Notes: a model not told the origin generated them from the letters alone. A DNA stretch of 64,000 bases from Thermomicrobiales bacterium (GCA_037045155.1 JBAOIG010000002.1:310001-374000), one strand, 5' to 3'; numbered from the stretch's first letter, positions 36,701 to 48,098 are shown. A program made the numbers and translations.

Positions 36701-37597
36701 ATGGGGGTTGTGGCGATGGTGACGGGGAACACGGGGCCGATTGCGGCAGCGCCCACGCGGGGAATGGCGCGGCGTTGGCCGTGGCGCATCTGCATCGTTC
36801 TTGCGGCTGTGCTCCTCTTTGTCGGCAATCTCGGCCTGTGGGCCTATCGGACTACCTCCGACCAGACGGTCTTCGTTGATTCGACGCAGAAGGTGTTCGA
36901 TCGGGAAGATGTGCGAAACGCGGTGGCGACGAAGATCGTCGATCGCATGCTGAGAGATTCCCCACGCATCCTGCAGGGCTTTCGCGACACACTCGTGCCG
37001 ATCGTGGCCGGCATGCTGAAAAGCGCGCCGTTCAAGGGCGTGCTGGCGGAGATCGTGATCCAGCTCCATCGAGCAATCGTCACTGGCGAGCCGATCAACG
37101 TCACGATCAGCTCACCAGAGCTGCAGCAGATGGTTGTCTCGGTGCTGCAGGTGATTTCGCCCGCGGACGCGGCGACCCTGGCGCAGGACGATGCGACCAT
37201 CACGTTCGAGCTGTTTGCGCACACGAACCTCCCCTCGTACCAGAAGGAGGTCGAGACACTGCGCTGGGTGGGCGTCGTAGGCGGGGTGGCGGGGCTTCTG
37301 CTGCTCGCGCTTCCGATCGTGGTCCGGCGCGATCGCTGGTCGGTCTGGCTGGCCGGCCTGGCGCTGATCGGCGTGTTCGTGGCGACAGCTCTCTTCGTGC
37401 TGATCGCCGGGCGCGTGATCGACCTGCAGATCATCGACCTACCGACGCGGACGATGGTCAGCGGTGTGGCCGACGAGCTGTTCGAGCGGCTGATCTCGCA
37501 GTCGCTGATCGTGCTCGCTATCGGGGTCGTGCTCTGTGTCGTCGGCCTCGTTCGCTGGCCAGGCGGCCGGGCGGGGCGCGTGGCGACAGCCACCTAG
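36701..37597 (+). CDS. Multi-pass membrane protein of unknown function
   Basis: A 298-residue protein with a helix near 28-50, an extracytoplasmic helical region of about 130 residues, then three helices (about 188-208, 214-235 and 265-285). Such proteins are common in Actinobacteria and Chloroflexota and have no assigned role. ATG 36701, ATG 36716 or a later start are possible. Confidence 0.7.
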   Translation: MGVVAMVTGNTGPIAAAPTRGMARRWPWRICIVLAAVLLFVGNLGLWAYRTTSDQTVFVDSTQKVFDREDVRNAVATKIVDRMLRDSPRILQGFRDTLVPIVAGMLKSAPFKGVLAEIVIQLHRAIVTGEPINVTISSPELQQMVVSVLQVISPADAATLAQDDATITFELFAHTNLPSYQKEVETLRWVGVVGGVAGLLLLALPIVVRRDRWSVWLAGLALIGVFVATALFVLIAGRVIDLQIIDLPTRTMVSGVADELFERLISQSLIVLAIGVVLCVVGLVRWPGGRAGRVATAT

Positions 37598-37752
37598 CCG
37601 GGCCGGCCGCGACGCCCGTCGACTGTATCGGCGAGATTCGCGTCACGCGAGACACGTATCGACAAAAATGGCGCGTCGTACCGCCTGTCGTCTGCTATCG
37701 TATCGCTACCTACAATTCTGCACGGTGATCGCAGGATCAGAACGGGTATGGT

Positions 37753-40700
37753 ATGCCGCGCATCTTCGACAACATGAAGCAGAAGCTCTTGCCGGCCATT
37801 CGCTCGACCCTGTCGCAAGCCAATGGTATGGATATCTCGGTCGGCTATTTCAACCTGCGCGGATGGCAACTGATCGACGATCTCGTCGAGACGCTGCCGG
37901 TGAACGGCGCCGCGCCATGTCGTTTGCTGGTGGGAATGACACTCGCGCCACATGATGAGCTGAGACGAGCCCGGAGACTCAAGCCGGAAGAGGCGCCTGA
38001 CCAGCAGGAACTGGCACGACGTCGCCGAAAGGTCGCGGAACAGTTCCGCGAGCAGCTAATTTTCGGTAGGCCGACGAACCAGGACGAGGACGGGCTTCGC
38101 CGCCTCAGCGCGCAGCTTCGAGCAGGAAAGCTGGTGGTCAAGCTCCATCTCGATCATCCGCTGCACGCCAAGCTCTATCTGTTTCGCCGCGATGATGCCG
38201 ACAACCCGATGACGGGCTACGTCGGCAGCAGCAACCTCACGATGCCGGGGTTGTCGTGCCAGGGCGAGCTCAACGTTGACGTGCTCGATCATGATGCTTG
38301 CGAGAAGCTGGCAGAAGTGGTTCGACGATCGTTGGAGTGATCGCCGGTCGCTCGACATCACTGACCTGTTGGCCGACATCATTGACGAGAGCTGGGCGCG
38401 CGAGCAGACGATCCTGCCCTACCACGTCTACATGAAAATGGTCTACCACCTGTCTCGAGAGGCGCGCGAGGGGCTGGCGTCGTTTCAGATCCCCCGGGAG
38501 TTTCAGAGCGTGTTGTTCGAGTACCAGGCGGCGGCGGTCAGGATCGCGGCCCACCATCTCAACAAGCGTGGCGGTGTGATGATCGGAGACGTTGTCGGGC
38601 TCGGCAAGACACTGATGGCGACGGCGCTGGCGAAGATCTTCGAGCAGGACAGTGGCGTCTCGACACTGATCATCTGCCCCGCCAATCTGCCAACAGATGT
38701 GGCGCGACTATGCGAAGCGATATGGATTGCATGCCGAAGTCATGTCGTATGGCAAGGTGGAGAAGGATCTCGCGAAGGTTCCGGCGCGCTTCCGACTCCT
38801 GATCATCGACGAGAGTCACAACCTGCGCAACCGCGAGGGCAAGCCGCTACGCGGCGATCCGTGACTACATTCAGACGAGCGATAGCCGGGTGATCATGTT
38901 GACGGCCACGCCGTACAACAAGCATTACGACGACCTCGCCAGCCAGCTGCGGCTGTTCGTCGACCCCGAGGCAGGACATCGGCATCCGGCCGGAGGCGTA
39001 TCTCCGGGAGATCGGTGAGATCACGTTCTCCCAACGCCATCAGGCCTCGCCGCGCTCGCTGGCGGCCTTCGAGCCGAGTCTCTACGCCGACGACTGGCGC
39101 GAGTTGATGCGGCTTTTCCTCGTCCGGCGAACCCGATCGTTCATTATCAACAACTATGCCCTCGCCGATCCCGCGACCGGCCGCAGATATCTCCCCCTCG
39201 AAGGCGGCGAGCGATCGTACTTCCCGGATCGTAAACCGTTGACGATCGAGTTCCGTGTCGACGAGAACGATCCCGACGACCCCTATGCCCGCCTCTTCGC
39301 CACCGATATCGTCGACGATCATCGATAGCCTCTATCTGCCGCGCTACGGACTCGGGAACTATGAAGCGCCAATAGTGATCTCCCGGCCGACGCCCGCCGA
39401 GCAGGAGCAGCTGGACAACCTCTCGCGCCGGCAAGCGCCTGATGGGCTTCTGCGCGGACCAACCTGCTCAAGCGGCTCGAAAGTGGCGGCGCTGCATTCC
39501 TGCAATCGGTCGACCGGCATATCCTGCGCAATCATGTCTACCTGTACGCCATCGAGAACGGGCTCGACCTGCCGATCGGCACGCAGGAGCCGGAGCAGCT
39601 TGACCCCGGCGAGACCGATGTCGACGCGATCACCAACGATGATGAGGCAGCGGTCGAGGAAGAGATTGCCGCGGCAACCCGGAGTGCACGCGACCTACCG
39701 ACGGCGAGCCGAGGAGATCTATCGTCAGTACGCCGGCCCGTGGAAGAAGCGCTTCAAGTGGCTGCGCCCTTCCCTCTTCGACAAGGAGCTGCGCCGCCAC
39801 CTGGATAACGACGTATGGGCGCTAATGGAGATCCTGCGTATCGCTGGCGAGTGGGATCCCGCCCGGGACGAGAAGCTGAACGAGCTGACCCGGCTGCTGA
39901 CACGGACGCATCCATCGGAGAAGGTGCTCGTCTTCACCCAGTTCGCCGACACCGCCGACTACCTCGCCGAGCAGCTTCGCGCACGCGGCATTGCCAGCGT
40001 CGCTGGCGTCACCGGAGACTCCCAGAACCCGACGGCGCTCGCCCAGCGGTTCAGCCCGGTTGCCAATGATAAGCGCGGCGAGATTGGCCCCGGCCAGGAG
40101 CTCCGCGTGTTGATCGCCACCGACGTCCTCAGCTGAGGGGCAGAACCTGCAGGATTGTCATATCGTCGTGAACTATGACCTGCCCTGGGCGATCATCCGG
40201 CTGATCCAGCGCGCCGGCCGCGTCGACCGCATCGGCCAGCAGGCGGAGGCGATCCTCTGCTACTCCTTCATGCCCGCCGAGAGGATCGAGGATCTGCTTC
40301 GGCTGCGGGCGCGAGTGCGGCAGCGCCTGCAGTGAGAACGCCGAGGTCGTCGGTACGCGACGAGGCGTTCTTCGGCGATGGCGACGAGAACCGCATCGTC
40401 GTTGACCTGTACAACGAGAAGGCCGGCATCCTCGACGCCGACGCCGACGACGACACCGACCTGTCCTCACGGGCGCTGGCAGATCTGGAACAACGCGATC
40501 GAGGCGGACCCGCGGTTGAAGGGCATCGTCGAGAGGCTGCCCGACGTGGTCTATTCCTCGCGAACCCACCAACCCACGCCGGAGAACCCTGATGGCGTCC
40601 TCGTCTACATGCGCACGGCCCAGGACTACGACGCACTGGCGTGGGTCGGGCGCGACGGTGAACCGTTCACCGAGTCGCAGTTCGCGCATCCTGCAGGCGG

Positions 40701-41131
40701 CCGCCTGTCATCCAAACACACCAGCCGCGCCGCGCAACGATTCTCACCATGAACTGGTCGCAGCGGGCGTCGCGCGGATCACCGACGAGGCGATGGCCGA
40801 GGGCGGCCAGCTTGGCCGCCCCTCCGGCGCGCGGTACAAGACCTACATGCGCCTCAAACGCTTTATCGAGGAGAATGAGCGCACAGTGTGGGTCACCGAC
40901 GAGCACCGGCGCGCTCTGGCCGATATCTATCGCTACCCCTTGCGCAACACGGCCACCGACACCCTGAATCGGCAATTGCGCGCGGGAATCGTCGATCAGA
41001 AGCTGGCCGAGCTAGTCGTTGACCTGCGGCGTGACGACCGGCTCTGCGTCATCCATGATGACGACGAGGACGAGGACGCCGAACCACGAGTCATCTGCTC
41101 GCTCGGCCTGTGGGGAGGGAACCAGCCATGA
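37753..41131 (+). pseudogene. PLD-nuclease/SNF2 helicase gene with 13 one-base frame breaks
   Basis: Joined across the breaks, the gene encodes about 1,121 residues. An N-terminal phospholipase D-like domain carries one HxK motif (HPLHAKLYLF...GYVGSSNLT). A SNF2-type helicase follows: Walker A GDVVGLGKTLMATAL, DESH box LLIIDESHNLRN, LTATPYN, and motif VI IQRAGRVDRIGQ. The +1 breaks lie near 38312, 38700, 38844, 38972, 39320, 39432, 39454, 39685, 40133, 40330, 40358, 40468 and 40678. Removing a single C, or in a few cases another base, restores a stop-free frame each time. The final TGA overlaps the methylase ATG (ATGA). A DISARM- or restriction-like translocase is the likely role if it is functional. 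Confidence 0.82.
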
Positions 41132-44100
41132 GCGTCGACATCAACCGCATCCGCAGGCGCGTCCGCGAGTTCGATCTGCGAGGGCTATTCATCGAGGAGC
41201 TGGGCTGGGACTACGATCGCGCGAAGTCGTTCGAGGCCGAGGGCTGGACGCTGCGGCCAATCGCCCAGAAGCGTGGCTTCCGGGTCTTCCACTGTGCGTC
41301 GCCGGATGATGATATGCCCGACCGCGCGATGCGGCAGAAGATCGACGGGCAGGTGGCAAAGAACATTGCGCTGGAACACCTGATCGTCTACACCGACGCC
41401 GGCAACACCCAGCAGGTCTGGCAGTGGGCGCTGCGCCAGCCGGAGACGCCGGTGAAGTACTTCACCGACCGGTACGAGGCCGGCCAGAGCGGGCAACGGC
41501 TGGCCGAGAAGCTCCAGCGGCTCCACGTCTCGATCGACGACGAGGACCGGCTGACGATCATCGATGTCAGCCAGCGGGCCGCGCAGGCGTTCCGGCGCGA
41601 CAAGGTGACCAAGAAGTTCTACGACCGCTTCGCGAAAGAGCGCGAGGAGCTCCTGCCGAAGATCGAAGGCATCCCGGTCGAGGACGACCGCGCCTGGTAT
41701 GCGTCGATCATGCTGAACCGGCTGATGTTCGTCTATTTCGTCCAGCAGAAGGGGTTCCTCAACAACGACCCGCACTACCTGCAGACGAAGCTGCGCGAGG
41801 TCCAGCAGCGGCAGGGGCGCGACCAGTTCTACTCGTTCTACCGCGAGTTCCTGCTGAAGCTGTTCCACGAGGGGCTGGCCAGCCCAGCCGCCGCGTCCGC
41901 CGGAGATCGAGGCGCTGCTGGGCGACGTGCCCTACCTCAACGGCGGTATCTTCGACCAGCATCAGATCGAGCTGAACCACCCGGACATTCAGATCCCCGA
42001 CAGCGCGTTCGAGCGGCTCTTCGACTTCTTCGACGACTACCAGTGGCACCTTGACGACCGGCCGCTGCGCAAGGACGACGAGATCAACCCGGACGTCCTC
42101 GGCTACATCTTCGAGAAGTACATCAACCAGAAGCAGATGGGCGCCTACTACACCAAGGAGGACATCACCGAGTACATCTCGCAAGAACACGATCGTGCCG
42201 TTCCTGTTCGACGCGGCGAAGAAGGACTGCGCGATCGCCTTCGAGCCGGGCAGCGCGCTCTGGGGGCTGCTGCAGACCGACCCGGACCGCTACATCTACG
42301 ACGCCGTCGCGCAAGGGAGTCGAGGTTCCGCTGCCGGCCGAGATCGCGGCGGGGGTGAAGGACGTCTCCCAGCGCGCCGGCTGGAACCGGCCGGCCGGCG
42401 AGGACTACGCCCTGCCGACCGAGACCTGGCGCGAGCACGTCGCCCGGCGGCAGCGCTACGAGGACATCTGGCAGAAGCTGGTCGGCGGCGAGGTGTCGTC
42501 GATCGACGACCTGATCACCTATAACCTGAACATTCGCCAGTTCGCCCAGGACGTCATCCACCACGCGGAGGGGCCGGAGCTGGTGCGCGCCTTCTTGCAA
42601 GGCGATCGCGAACGTCGCGGTGCTGGATCCGACCTGCGGCTCCGGCGCGTTCCTGTTCGCGGCGCTGAACATCCTCGCGCCGCTCTACGATGCCTGCCTG
42701 GAGCGGATGGAGGAGCTGGTCGCCGAGCTTGACCACTCGGCCGAGGCCCACCGGCCGGAGAAGTACAAGGACTTCCGCGCCACGCTGGCCGAAGTCGGGA
42801 AGCACGCCAGCCGCAACTACTACATCTTCAAGAGCATCATCATCCAGAACCTGTACGGGGTCGACATCATGGAGGAGGCGGTCGAGATCTGCAAGCTGCG
42901 CCTCTTCCTGAAGCTCGCCTGCCGCAGCTGGAGGCCGGCCAGACCGCATCGAGCCGCTGCCTGACATCGACTTCAACATCCGCGCCGGCAATACGCTGGT
43001 CGGCTTCGCGACGATGGACGAGGTGCGCAAGGCGGCCGCGATGGACGCCCGCGGCAATATGCGCCTGCCGATGCCGGAGGACGAGGCGGCCATGCGCCAG
43101 CTGGAGGAGCGCGCCGAGCTGGCCGATCGCGCCTACCGGCAGTTCCGCGAGCAGCAGACAACCTGGGGTGGCCAGATCGGCCCGCGGGCCAAGCTGGAGC
43201 TGCGCGACCGCCTGCGCGACCTCTCGGCCGAGCTGGACCGCTACCTGGCCCGCCTCTACGGCATCCACCCCGAATCCAGCCGCTCGCCGCTGGAGCACGA
43301 GCAGCAGTTCAACACGTGGCGCGAGAGCCACCAGCCGTTCCACTGGCTCGTCGACTTCTACGGGATCATGCACCGGGGCGGGTTCGACGTGATTATCGGG
43401 AATCCGCCGTATGTCTCGGTCAGGAAGATCTCGTATCTTAAGCCGTCCAACAACACAAGTCGGTATTCTGACATTTATGCATATGTGGTGATGCGCTGCC
43501 TCGAGCTGGCAGGGTCGCGTGGTCGATGCGGGATGATCGTTCCGCTGTCGCTCACCTTCAGCGAGGATTTCGGGTATTTGCGGTCGTCACTCAGCGAGTG
43601 GGGCCGCGGGTGGTACTCGTCGTACGACAACATCCCGGCTGCGCTCTTCAGCGGCGTCAGCCAACGCTGCACAATCTGGCTCGGCAGTCATGGCGAGAGC
43701 CAGATGCTTGTTGGCCCAATGCATCGTTGGCGCGCTAAGTACCGGCCCAGCCTGTTATCTACTATCACGTACACACCCATAGCAGTCACGCACGTACACA
43801 CGTTCGGGATACCGAAGGTCGCAGGTGCCACGCTGCAAGATATTCTGACTCGCCAGCGGTTGTATGCGAGACCAGGCCCCCTCTATACACGCGACGATCC
43901 GCTCGCCACGCACCGGCTGATGTTTGCACCCTCGGCTCGTAACTTCATGTCGGTGTACGCAGAGCGTCCTCCGACCCTTGGCGTGGTATCGCTAGACAGG
44001 ACCTCTTCAAAGAGTCCTGGTGTCCTTCGATTCCGTTCTAGCGATACGCGCTTTGCGGCACTGGCCTCCACGCTTGGTGAAACGGGGTTCTGGTACTGGC

Positions 44101-44630
44101 TCACCAGAGGTGATGGCTTCGACGTTACAGGGTGGTTACTCTCCGACTTCCTAATGGCGCTGAATGCGGTTCCAGCCGAGCATTGCGCGCTACTGTGCCA
44201 GCTTGGGGAGCTGCTGCATGAGCGGCGTTTCGAGGCGCTGGTGTTCAAGAAGAACGCAGGCAAGTTCGTCGGCAACTTCAACTATCGAGGCATGCCGGAG
44301 GTTACGCGGCGAGCCGACTTGGTACTCCTCGCTGGGCTTGGGGCATCGCGAGATGAGGCAGAAGAGTTATTCGACTATGTTCAGCGCACCTTGGCGATCA
44401 ACGAACAGGCCGGTGAGAAGGGCATCCCCGATTCGATCAAGGCGATGTTCCCGCCGCTCCCTGTGGACGAAGACCGTCATCGATCCGTGTTCCGCGACGC
44501 GGACGAGCTCATCCAGCAGCATTACGGGTTCACGGACGAGGAGCTGGACTTCATCATCAATTACGACATCAAGTACCGGATGGGGCGCGCCGGGCTGGCG
44601 GCGGGCGGCGATGCGGGCGGGGACGAGTGA
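41128..44630 (+). pseudogene. Eco57I-type DNA methylase/restriction protein with 5 one-base frame breaks
   Basis: Repaired, it encodes about 1,165 residues. After an N-terminal region (FIEELGWDYDRAKSF, YFVQQKGFLNNDP, GGIFDQHQIEL) comes the adenine-methylase domain, with motif I VLDPTCGSGAFLF and catalytic motif IV NPPY at about 43,405. A target-recognition region (43.4-44.4 kb) is lower in GC. The C terminus ends ELDFIINYDIKYRMGR. The breaks lie near 41880, 42182, 42312, 42598 and 42925; the last three-fifths (from 43,014) is open. GGGGAGGG precedes ATG 41128. It is a type IIG/PglX-like enzyme; whether it also cuts DNA is not visible. Confidence 0.82.
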
Positions 44631-44639
44631 GCGGTGGTG

Positions 44640-46325
44640 ATGGACACTGAGCAGATGCGGCAGCTGATCGCGGGTGGCGAGTCGTTCACCGTCGAGTTCA
44701 AGAGTGACAAGCAGCGGCTGTCGGATCGTGATCTGTGTGAGAACGTCGTCTGTCTGGCGAACGCCGACGGAGGTGTGATTCTCGTCGGCGTCGAGAACGA
44801 CGGCCGAGTGACGGGAGCAAAGCCCCGGCACGACGGAACGACCGAGCCGCGCAAGCTCCAGGCGATGATCTTCAATAACACCGTCCCGTCGATCAACACT
44901 CGCGTCAGCGTCCATCGCATTGATGACACTGACGTGCTGGCGGTCGAGGTCGATGCCTACCCCGCGATCTGCGCGACGAATGATGGGAAGACCCTGCGCC
45001 GGGTCGACGGCATCGACGGGCCCGAGTGCCGGCCCTTCCTGCCCCACGAGCACGCGAGCCGCCGTAGCGACCTGGGCTTGCTTGACTACTCGGCGCAGCG
45101 AGTCGACGGCGCGACCTGGGACGATCTTGACCCACTGGAGATCGAGCGCCTGCGGCAGACGATAGCTCGCCTGAGCGGGGATCGGGCGCTTCAGGAGCTC
45201 GACAACGCCGACCTGGCACGCGCGTTGCAGCTCGTCGAGAGCAGAGATGGCGGTTTGATTCCGAACGTCGCGGGCATGCTGCTGCTTGGTCGTGAGCCAG
45301 CGATCAGGCAGGCCCTACCGACTCATGAGGTCGCGTTCCAGGTGCTTGATGAACGAGGCGACGTGCCGGTCAACGACTGGTTTCATGGCCCGCTCCTACG
45401 GACGCTTGAAGAGATCGAGCTGCGCTTCAGCGCGCGCAACGAGGAGCGCGAAGCAATCGTGGGCTTGTTTCGGTTGCCAGTGCCGGACTACGCCCCCGAT
45501 GCCTTTCGCGAGGCATTAAACAATGCGGTCGTGCATCGCGACTATGCCAGACGTGGCGCAGTCCACATCCAGCTCTATCCGGACCATCTGTTTCTGAGTA
45601 ATCCGGGTGGGTTTGTCGAGGGTATCCGTCTCGATAACCTGCTCACCCATGAGCCGAAGCCGCGTAATCAGCGTCTTGCGGCCGCGTTCAGAAGAATTGG
45701 TCTGGTCGAGACAACAGGACGGGGGATCGATCGTATTTTCGAGGGGCAGTTGCGCTATGGCCGTCCGGCCCCGGATTATGGCGCCAGCGATCGAGAGGCA
45801 GTTCGCCTGACGCTCCGTGGTGGTGATAGCAGCCTGGAGTTCGTCGTCTTTGTGTACGAACAGGACCGCGCTGGCAGCCGACTGAGCCTCGAAGACTTGA
45901 TCGTTCTCGACCAGCTCCAATACGAGCGTCGACTGAGCGCAGAGACAGTAGCTTCGCTCATCCAGCGTGACGAGACGCGGGCGCGTGCCACGTTGGAGCG
46001 ATTGGTAGAGAGGGGGTTGATTGAGGCAATCGGGAATGCCCGGAGCCGCTCATATCATCTCAGCGCAATGCTCTACCGTCGGTTTGGCACACCATCAGGC
46101 TACGTTCGGCTTCGCGGTTTCGATGCGATCCAGCAGGAGTCGATGATTCTCTCCTACGTTACGGCACACGGGCGGATCACTCGCCGTGAGGTCAGGACAC
46201 TGTGCGGTATTGAGGACCATCAAGCACGCTATCTCCTTCAGCGGCTCGTACGAGAGAATAAGCTGCGGCAACGCGGCGAGCGCCGCGGCGCGTACTACGA
46301 GCTTCATTTGGATGAAACGCCATAG
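44640..46325 (+). CDS. AlbA_2 (Schlafen-type) and HATPase_c_4 ATP-binding protein
   Basis: A 561-residue protein. The N-terminal AlbA_2 domain shows ESFTVEFKSDKQ and CLANADGGVILVGVENDGR. A GHKL ATPase region follows (FREALNNAVVHRDYARRG, LSNPGGFVEGI, RIGLVETTGRGIDRIF). Two winged-helix segments close the protein. Such proteins sit in many defence loci as regulators or effectors. It lies 9 bases after the methylase and, unlike it, has an unbroken frame. Confidence 0.87.
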   Translation: MDTEQMRQLIAGGESFTVEFKSDKQRLSDRDLCENVVCLANADGGVILVGVENDGRVTGAKPRHDGTTEPRKLQAMIFNNTVPSINTRVSVHRIDDTDVLAVEVDAYPAICATNDGKTLRRVDGIDGPECRPFLPHEHASRRSDLGLLDYSAQRVDGATWDDLDPLEIERLRQTIARLSGDRALQELDNADLARALQLVESRDGGLIPNVAGMLLLGREPAIRQALPTHEVAFQVLDERGDVPVNDWFHGPLLRTLEEIELRFSARNEEREAIVGLFRLPVPDYAPDAFREALNNAVVHRDYARRGAVHIQLYPDHLFLSNPGGFVEGIRLDNLLTHEPKPRNQRLAAAFRRIGLVETTGRGIDRIFEGQLRYGRPAPDYGASDREAVRLTLRGGDSSLEFVVFVYEQDRAGSRLSLEDLIVLDQLQYERRLSAETVASLIQRDETRARATLERLVERGLIEAIGNARSRSYHLSAMLYRRFGTPSGYVRLRGFDAIQQESMILSYVTAHGRITRREVRTLCGIEDHQARYLLQRLVRENKLRQRGERRGAYYELHLDETP

Positions 46326-46478
46326 TTATGGTAGACAACTAAAACAACATGAGATGTATACCAGAACTATGGTATACCACCATATACCGCTTCATGGTTA
46401 TGGATTGTACGTTCAGTTACCTGAGGGCTTTCTTCCCTATCGTCGACAACAGACAGCCATTGAAAAAGGGTCGGTGTC

Positions 46479-47045
46479 GTGACGACCAGCGATACCCCGA
46501 TATGCCCACTCCTCGCCCTCTTCTGCTCGCGCTCCTGCCCTGGCAGCGTGATCCTGCGCGCCTACGATCTGGCGGTGGCGTTGCGCGGGGCCGGGGTGGC
46601 GGTGATCGGCGGGTTCCAGACGCCGATGGAGCGCGAGATGCTGACGGTGCTGCTGCGCGGCCGGCAGCCGGTGGTCGTCGTCGACGCGCGCGGCCCGCGC
46701 GCCCGCATGCCGGCCGAGTGGCGCGCGGCGAGCGAGGCCGGGCGCTTGCGCGTCGTCTCGCCGTTCGATGGTGTCCGTCGTCCGACCAGGCAGACGGCGA
46801 CGGAGCGCAACCGGCTCGTGCTGCGGGCGGCCAGTGCCGTGCTGGTTGTCCATGCCAGCCCTGGCGGCCAGACCGAGGCGCTGGCGCGCGATGCGCCAAT
46901 GGCCGGCCTGCCGCTGCTGACGATCGACTCCGGCGACGACGCGAACACGAACCTCGTCGCGCTCGGCGCAATCCCGATCTGGGCATCGCGCGATAGCTGG
47001 CCGGAGACGCTGCAGGTGCTGGCGCCGTCAGAACCGACAGCCTGA
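46479..47045 (+). CDS. DprA-like SLOG-domain protein
   Basis: A 188-residue Rossmann-like protein resembling the DNA-processing protein DprA/SLOG group: AYDLAVALRGAGVAVIGGFQ, MEREMLTVLLRGRQPVVV and HASPGGQTEALA. The DNA- or nucleotide-binding glycine loop is intact, but the SAM and winged-helix ends of true DprA are absent. It may bind a nucleotide signal; SLOG domains are frequent in defence loci. It starts at GTG 46479. The 150-base gap before it is AT-rich and contains GGTATACC palindromes. Confidence 0.7.
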   Translation: MTTSDTPICPLLALFCSRSCPGSVILRAYDLAVALRGAGVAVIGGFQTPMEREMLTVLLRGRQPVVVVDARGPRARMPAEWRAASEAGRLRVVSPFDGVRRPTRQTATERNRLVLRAASAVLVVHASPGGQTEALARDAPMAGLPLLTIDSGDDANTNLVALGAIPIWASRDSWPETLQVLAPSEPTA

Positions 47046-47101
47046 CCCGCATCCCTGCTACGATGCGCGGGAACAGGGGCAAGCCCGGGCGGAGGGGAAC
47101 G

Positions 47102-48091
47102 ATGGGGCAGCCTGCGTCGGCGGTGTTTCCATGGTCGATCGTGCCGGAGCCGGGGGCCGGCGAGAAGCGCACGGGCTATCTGCGCTGGCGCGATGACGCG
47201 CTGCGGGGCTGGGAGTGGCCGTATTTCGCCATCCGTGGCAGCCAGCCGGGCCGGGCGGTGGCGATCCTCGCCGCGCTGCACGGCGGCGAGTACCCGGGCG
47301 TGCTGGGGGCGCTGCGTCTGGCGCGGATGCTCCAGCCGGAGCGGGTGCGCGGGTCGCTGCTGATCCTGCCGGTCGTCAACCAGCCGTCGTTCTGGGCGCG
47401 CTCGGCCTTCGTTACCCCGCCAGACGGCAAGAACCAGAACCGCGTCTTCCCCGGCAACGCGCTCGGCATGCTGACCGAGGTGCTTGCCTGGCGGCTGATG
47501 GAGGAGATCGTCGCGCCGGCCGATGTCGTGATCGACCTGCACAGCGGCGATGTCTTCGAGTCGCTCGCCGCGCACGCCTGCCGCTACGACATGGGCGACG
47601 CCGGGATCGACGATCTCACCACGCGGATGTGCGCGGCGTTCGGGCTGCCGTTCGCGATCACCTACCCGCGCCCGAAGGTGACCGGGTCGCTGGCCGGCAA
47701 CGCGGCGCTGGCGGGGAAGCTCTCGATGCTGATCGAGGTCGGCGGTAACGGGCTGGCGACGGACGAGGACGCGCAGGTCATCTTCCAGGGGTTGATCAAC
47801 ACGCTGCGTGTCGTCGGCACGCTTGGCGGGATGCTGCCGGAGACGACGGTGCGTTGGCTGGTGGATGGGCAGCAGCTCCGCGCGCCGGCCGACGCGCTCT
47901 GGCGGTCTGCCGTCCGGCGGGGGCAGCCAGTCGCGGCCGGCGACGTGCTCGGCACGCTCTACGATCAGCTGGGTGAGGAGCTGGCGCGGCCGGTTGCCGA
48001 GATGGCTGGCATCGCGCTCTATCATCTGAGCGCGCTGGCGGTTCGCGAGGGCGACCCGCTGGTCTACATCACGCCGGAGGTGATGAGGTAG
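47102..48091 (+). CDS. M14-type succinylglutamate desuccinylase/aspartoacylase family
   Basis: A 329-residue zinc deacylase. Zinc ligands sit in LAALHGGEYPG (HxxE) and VIDLHSGD; VVNQPSFWARSAF and NQNRVFPG are further family landmarks. The C-terminal part has the beta-barrel tail typical of the family. It would release an acyl group from an N-acyl amino acid. GGCGGAGGGG precedes ATG 47102. A hairpin terminator follows at 48,099-48,139. Confidence 0.85.
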   Translation: MGQPASAVFPWSIVPEPGAGEKRTGYLRWRDDALRGWEWPYFAIRGSQPGRAVAILAALHGGEYPGVLGALRLARMLQPERVRGSLLILPVVNQPSFWARSAFVTPPDGKNQNRVFPGNALGMLTEVLAWRLMEEIVAPADVVIDLHSGDVFESLAAHACRYDMGDAGIDDLTTRMCAAFGLPFAITYPRPKVTGSLAGNAALAGKLSMLIEVGGNGLATDEDAQVIFQGLINTLRVVGTLGGMLPETTVRWLVDGQQLRAPADALWRSAVRRGQPVAAGDVLGTLYDQLGEELARPVAEMAGIALYHLSALAVREGDPLVYITPEVMR

Positions 48092-48098
48092 GGGGGTT

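Noticed and set aside
37753..41131. Multiple separate small genes in place of the helicase
   Set aside because: Successive frames carry consecutive parts of one helicase with motifs in correct order, so they are pieces of one gene.
41128..44630. BREX system (PglX)
   Set aside because: The methylase resembles PglX, but no brxC, pglZ, brxL or other BREX genes are present in the flanks.
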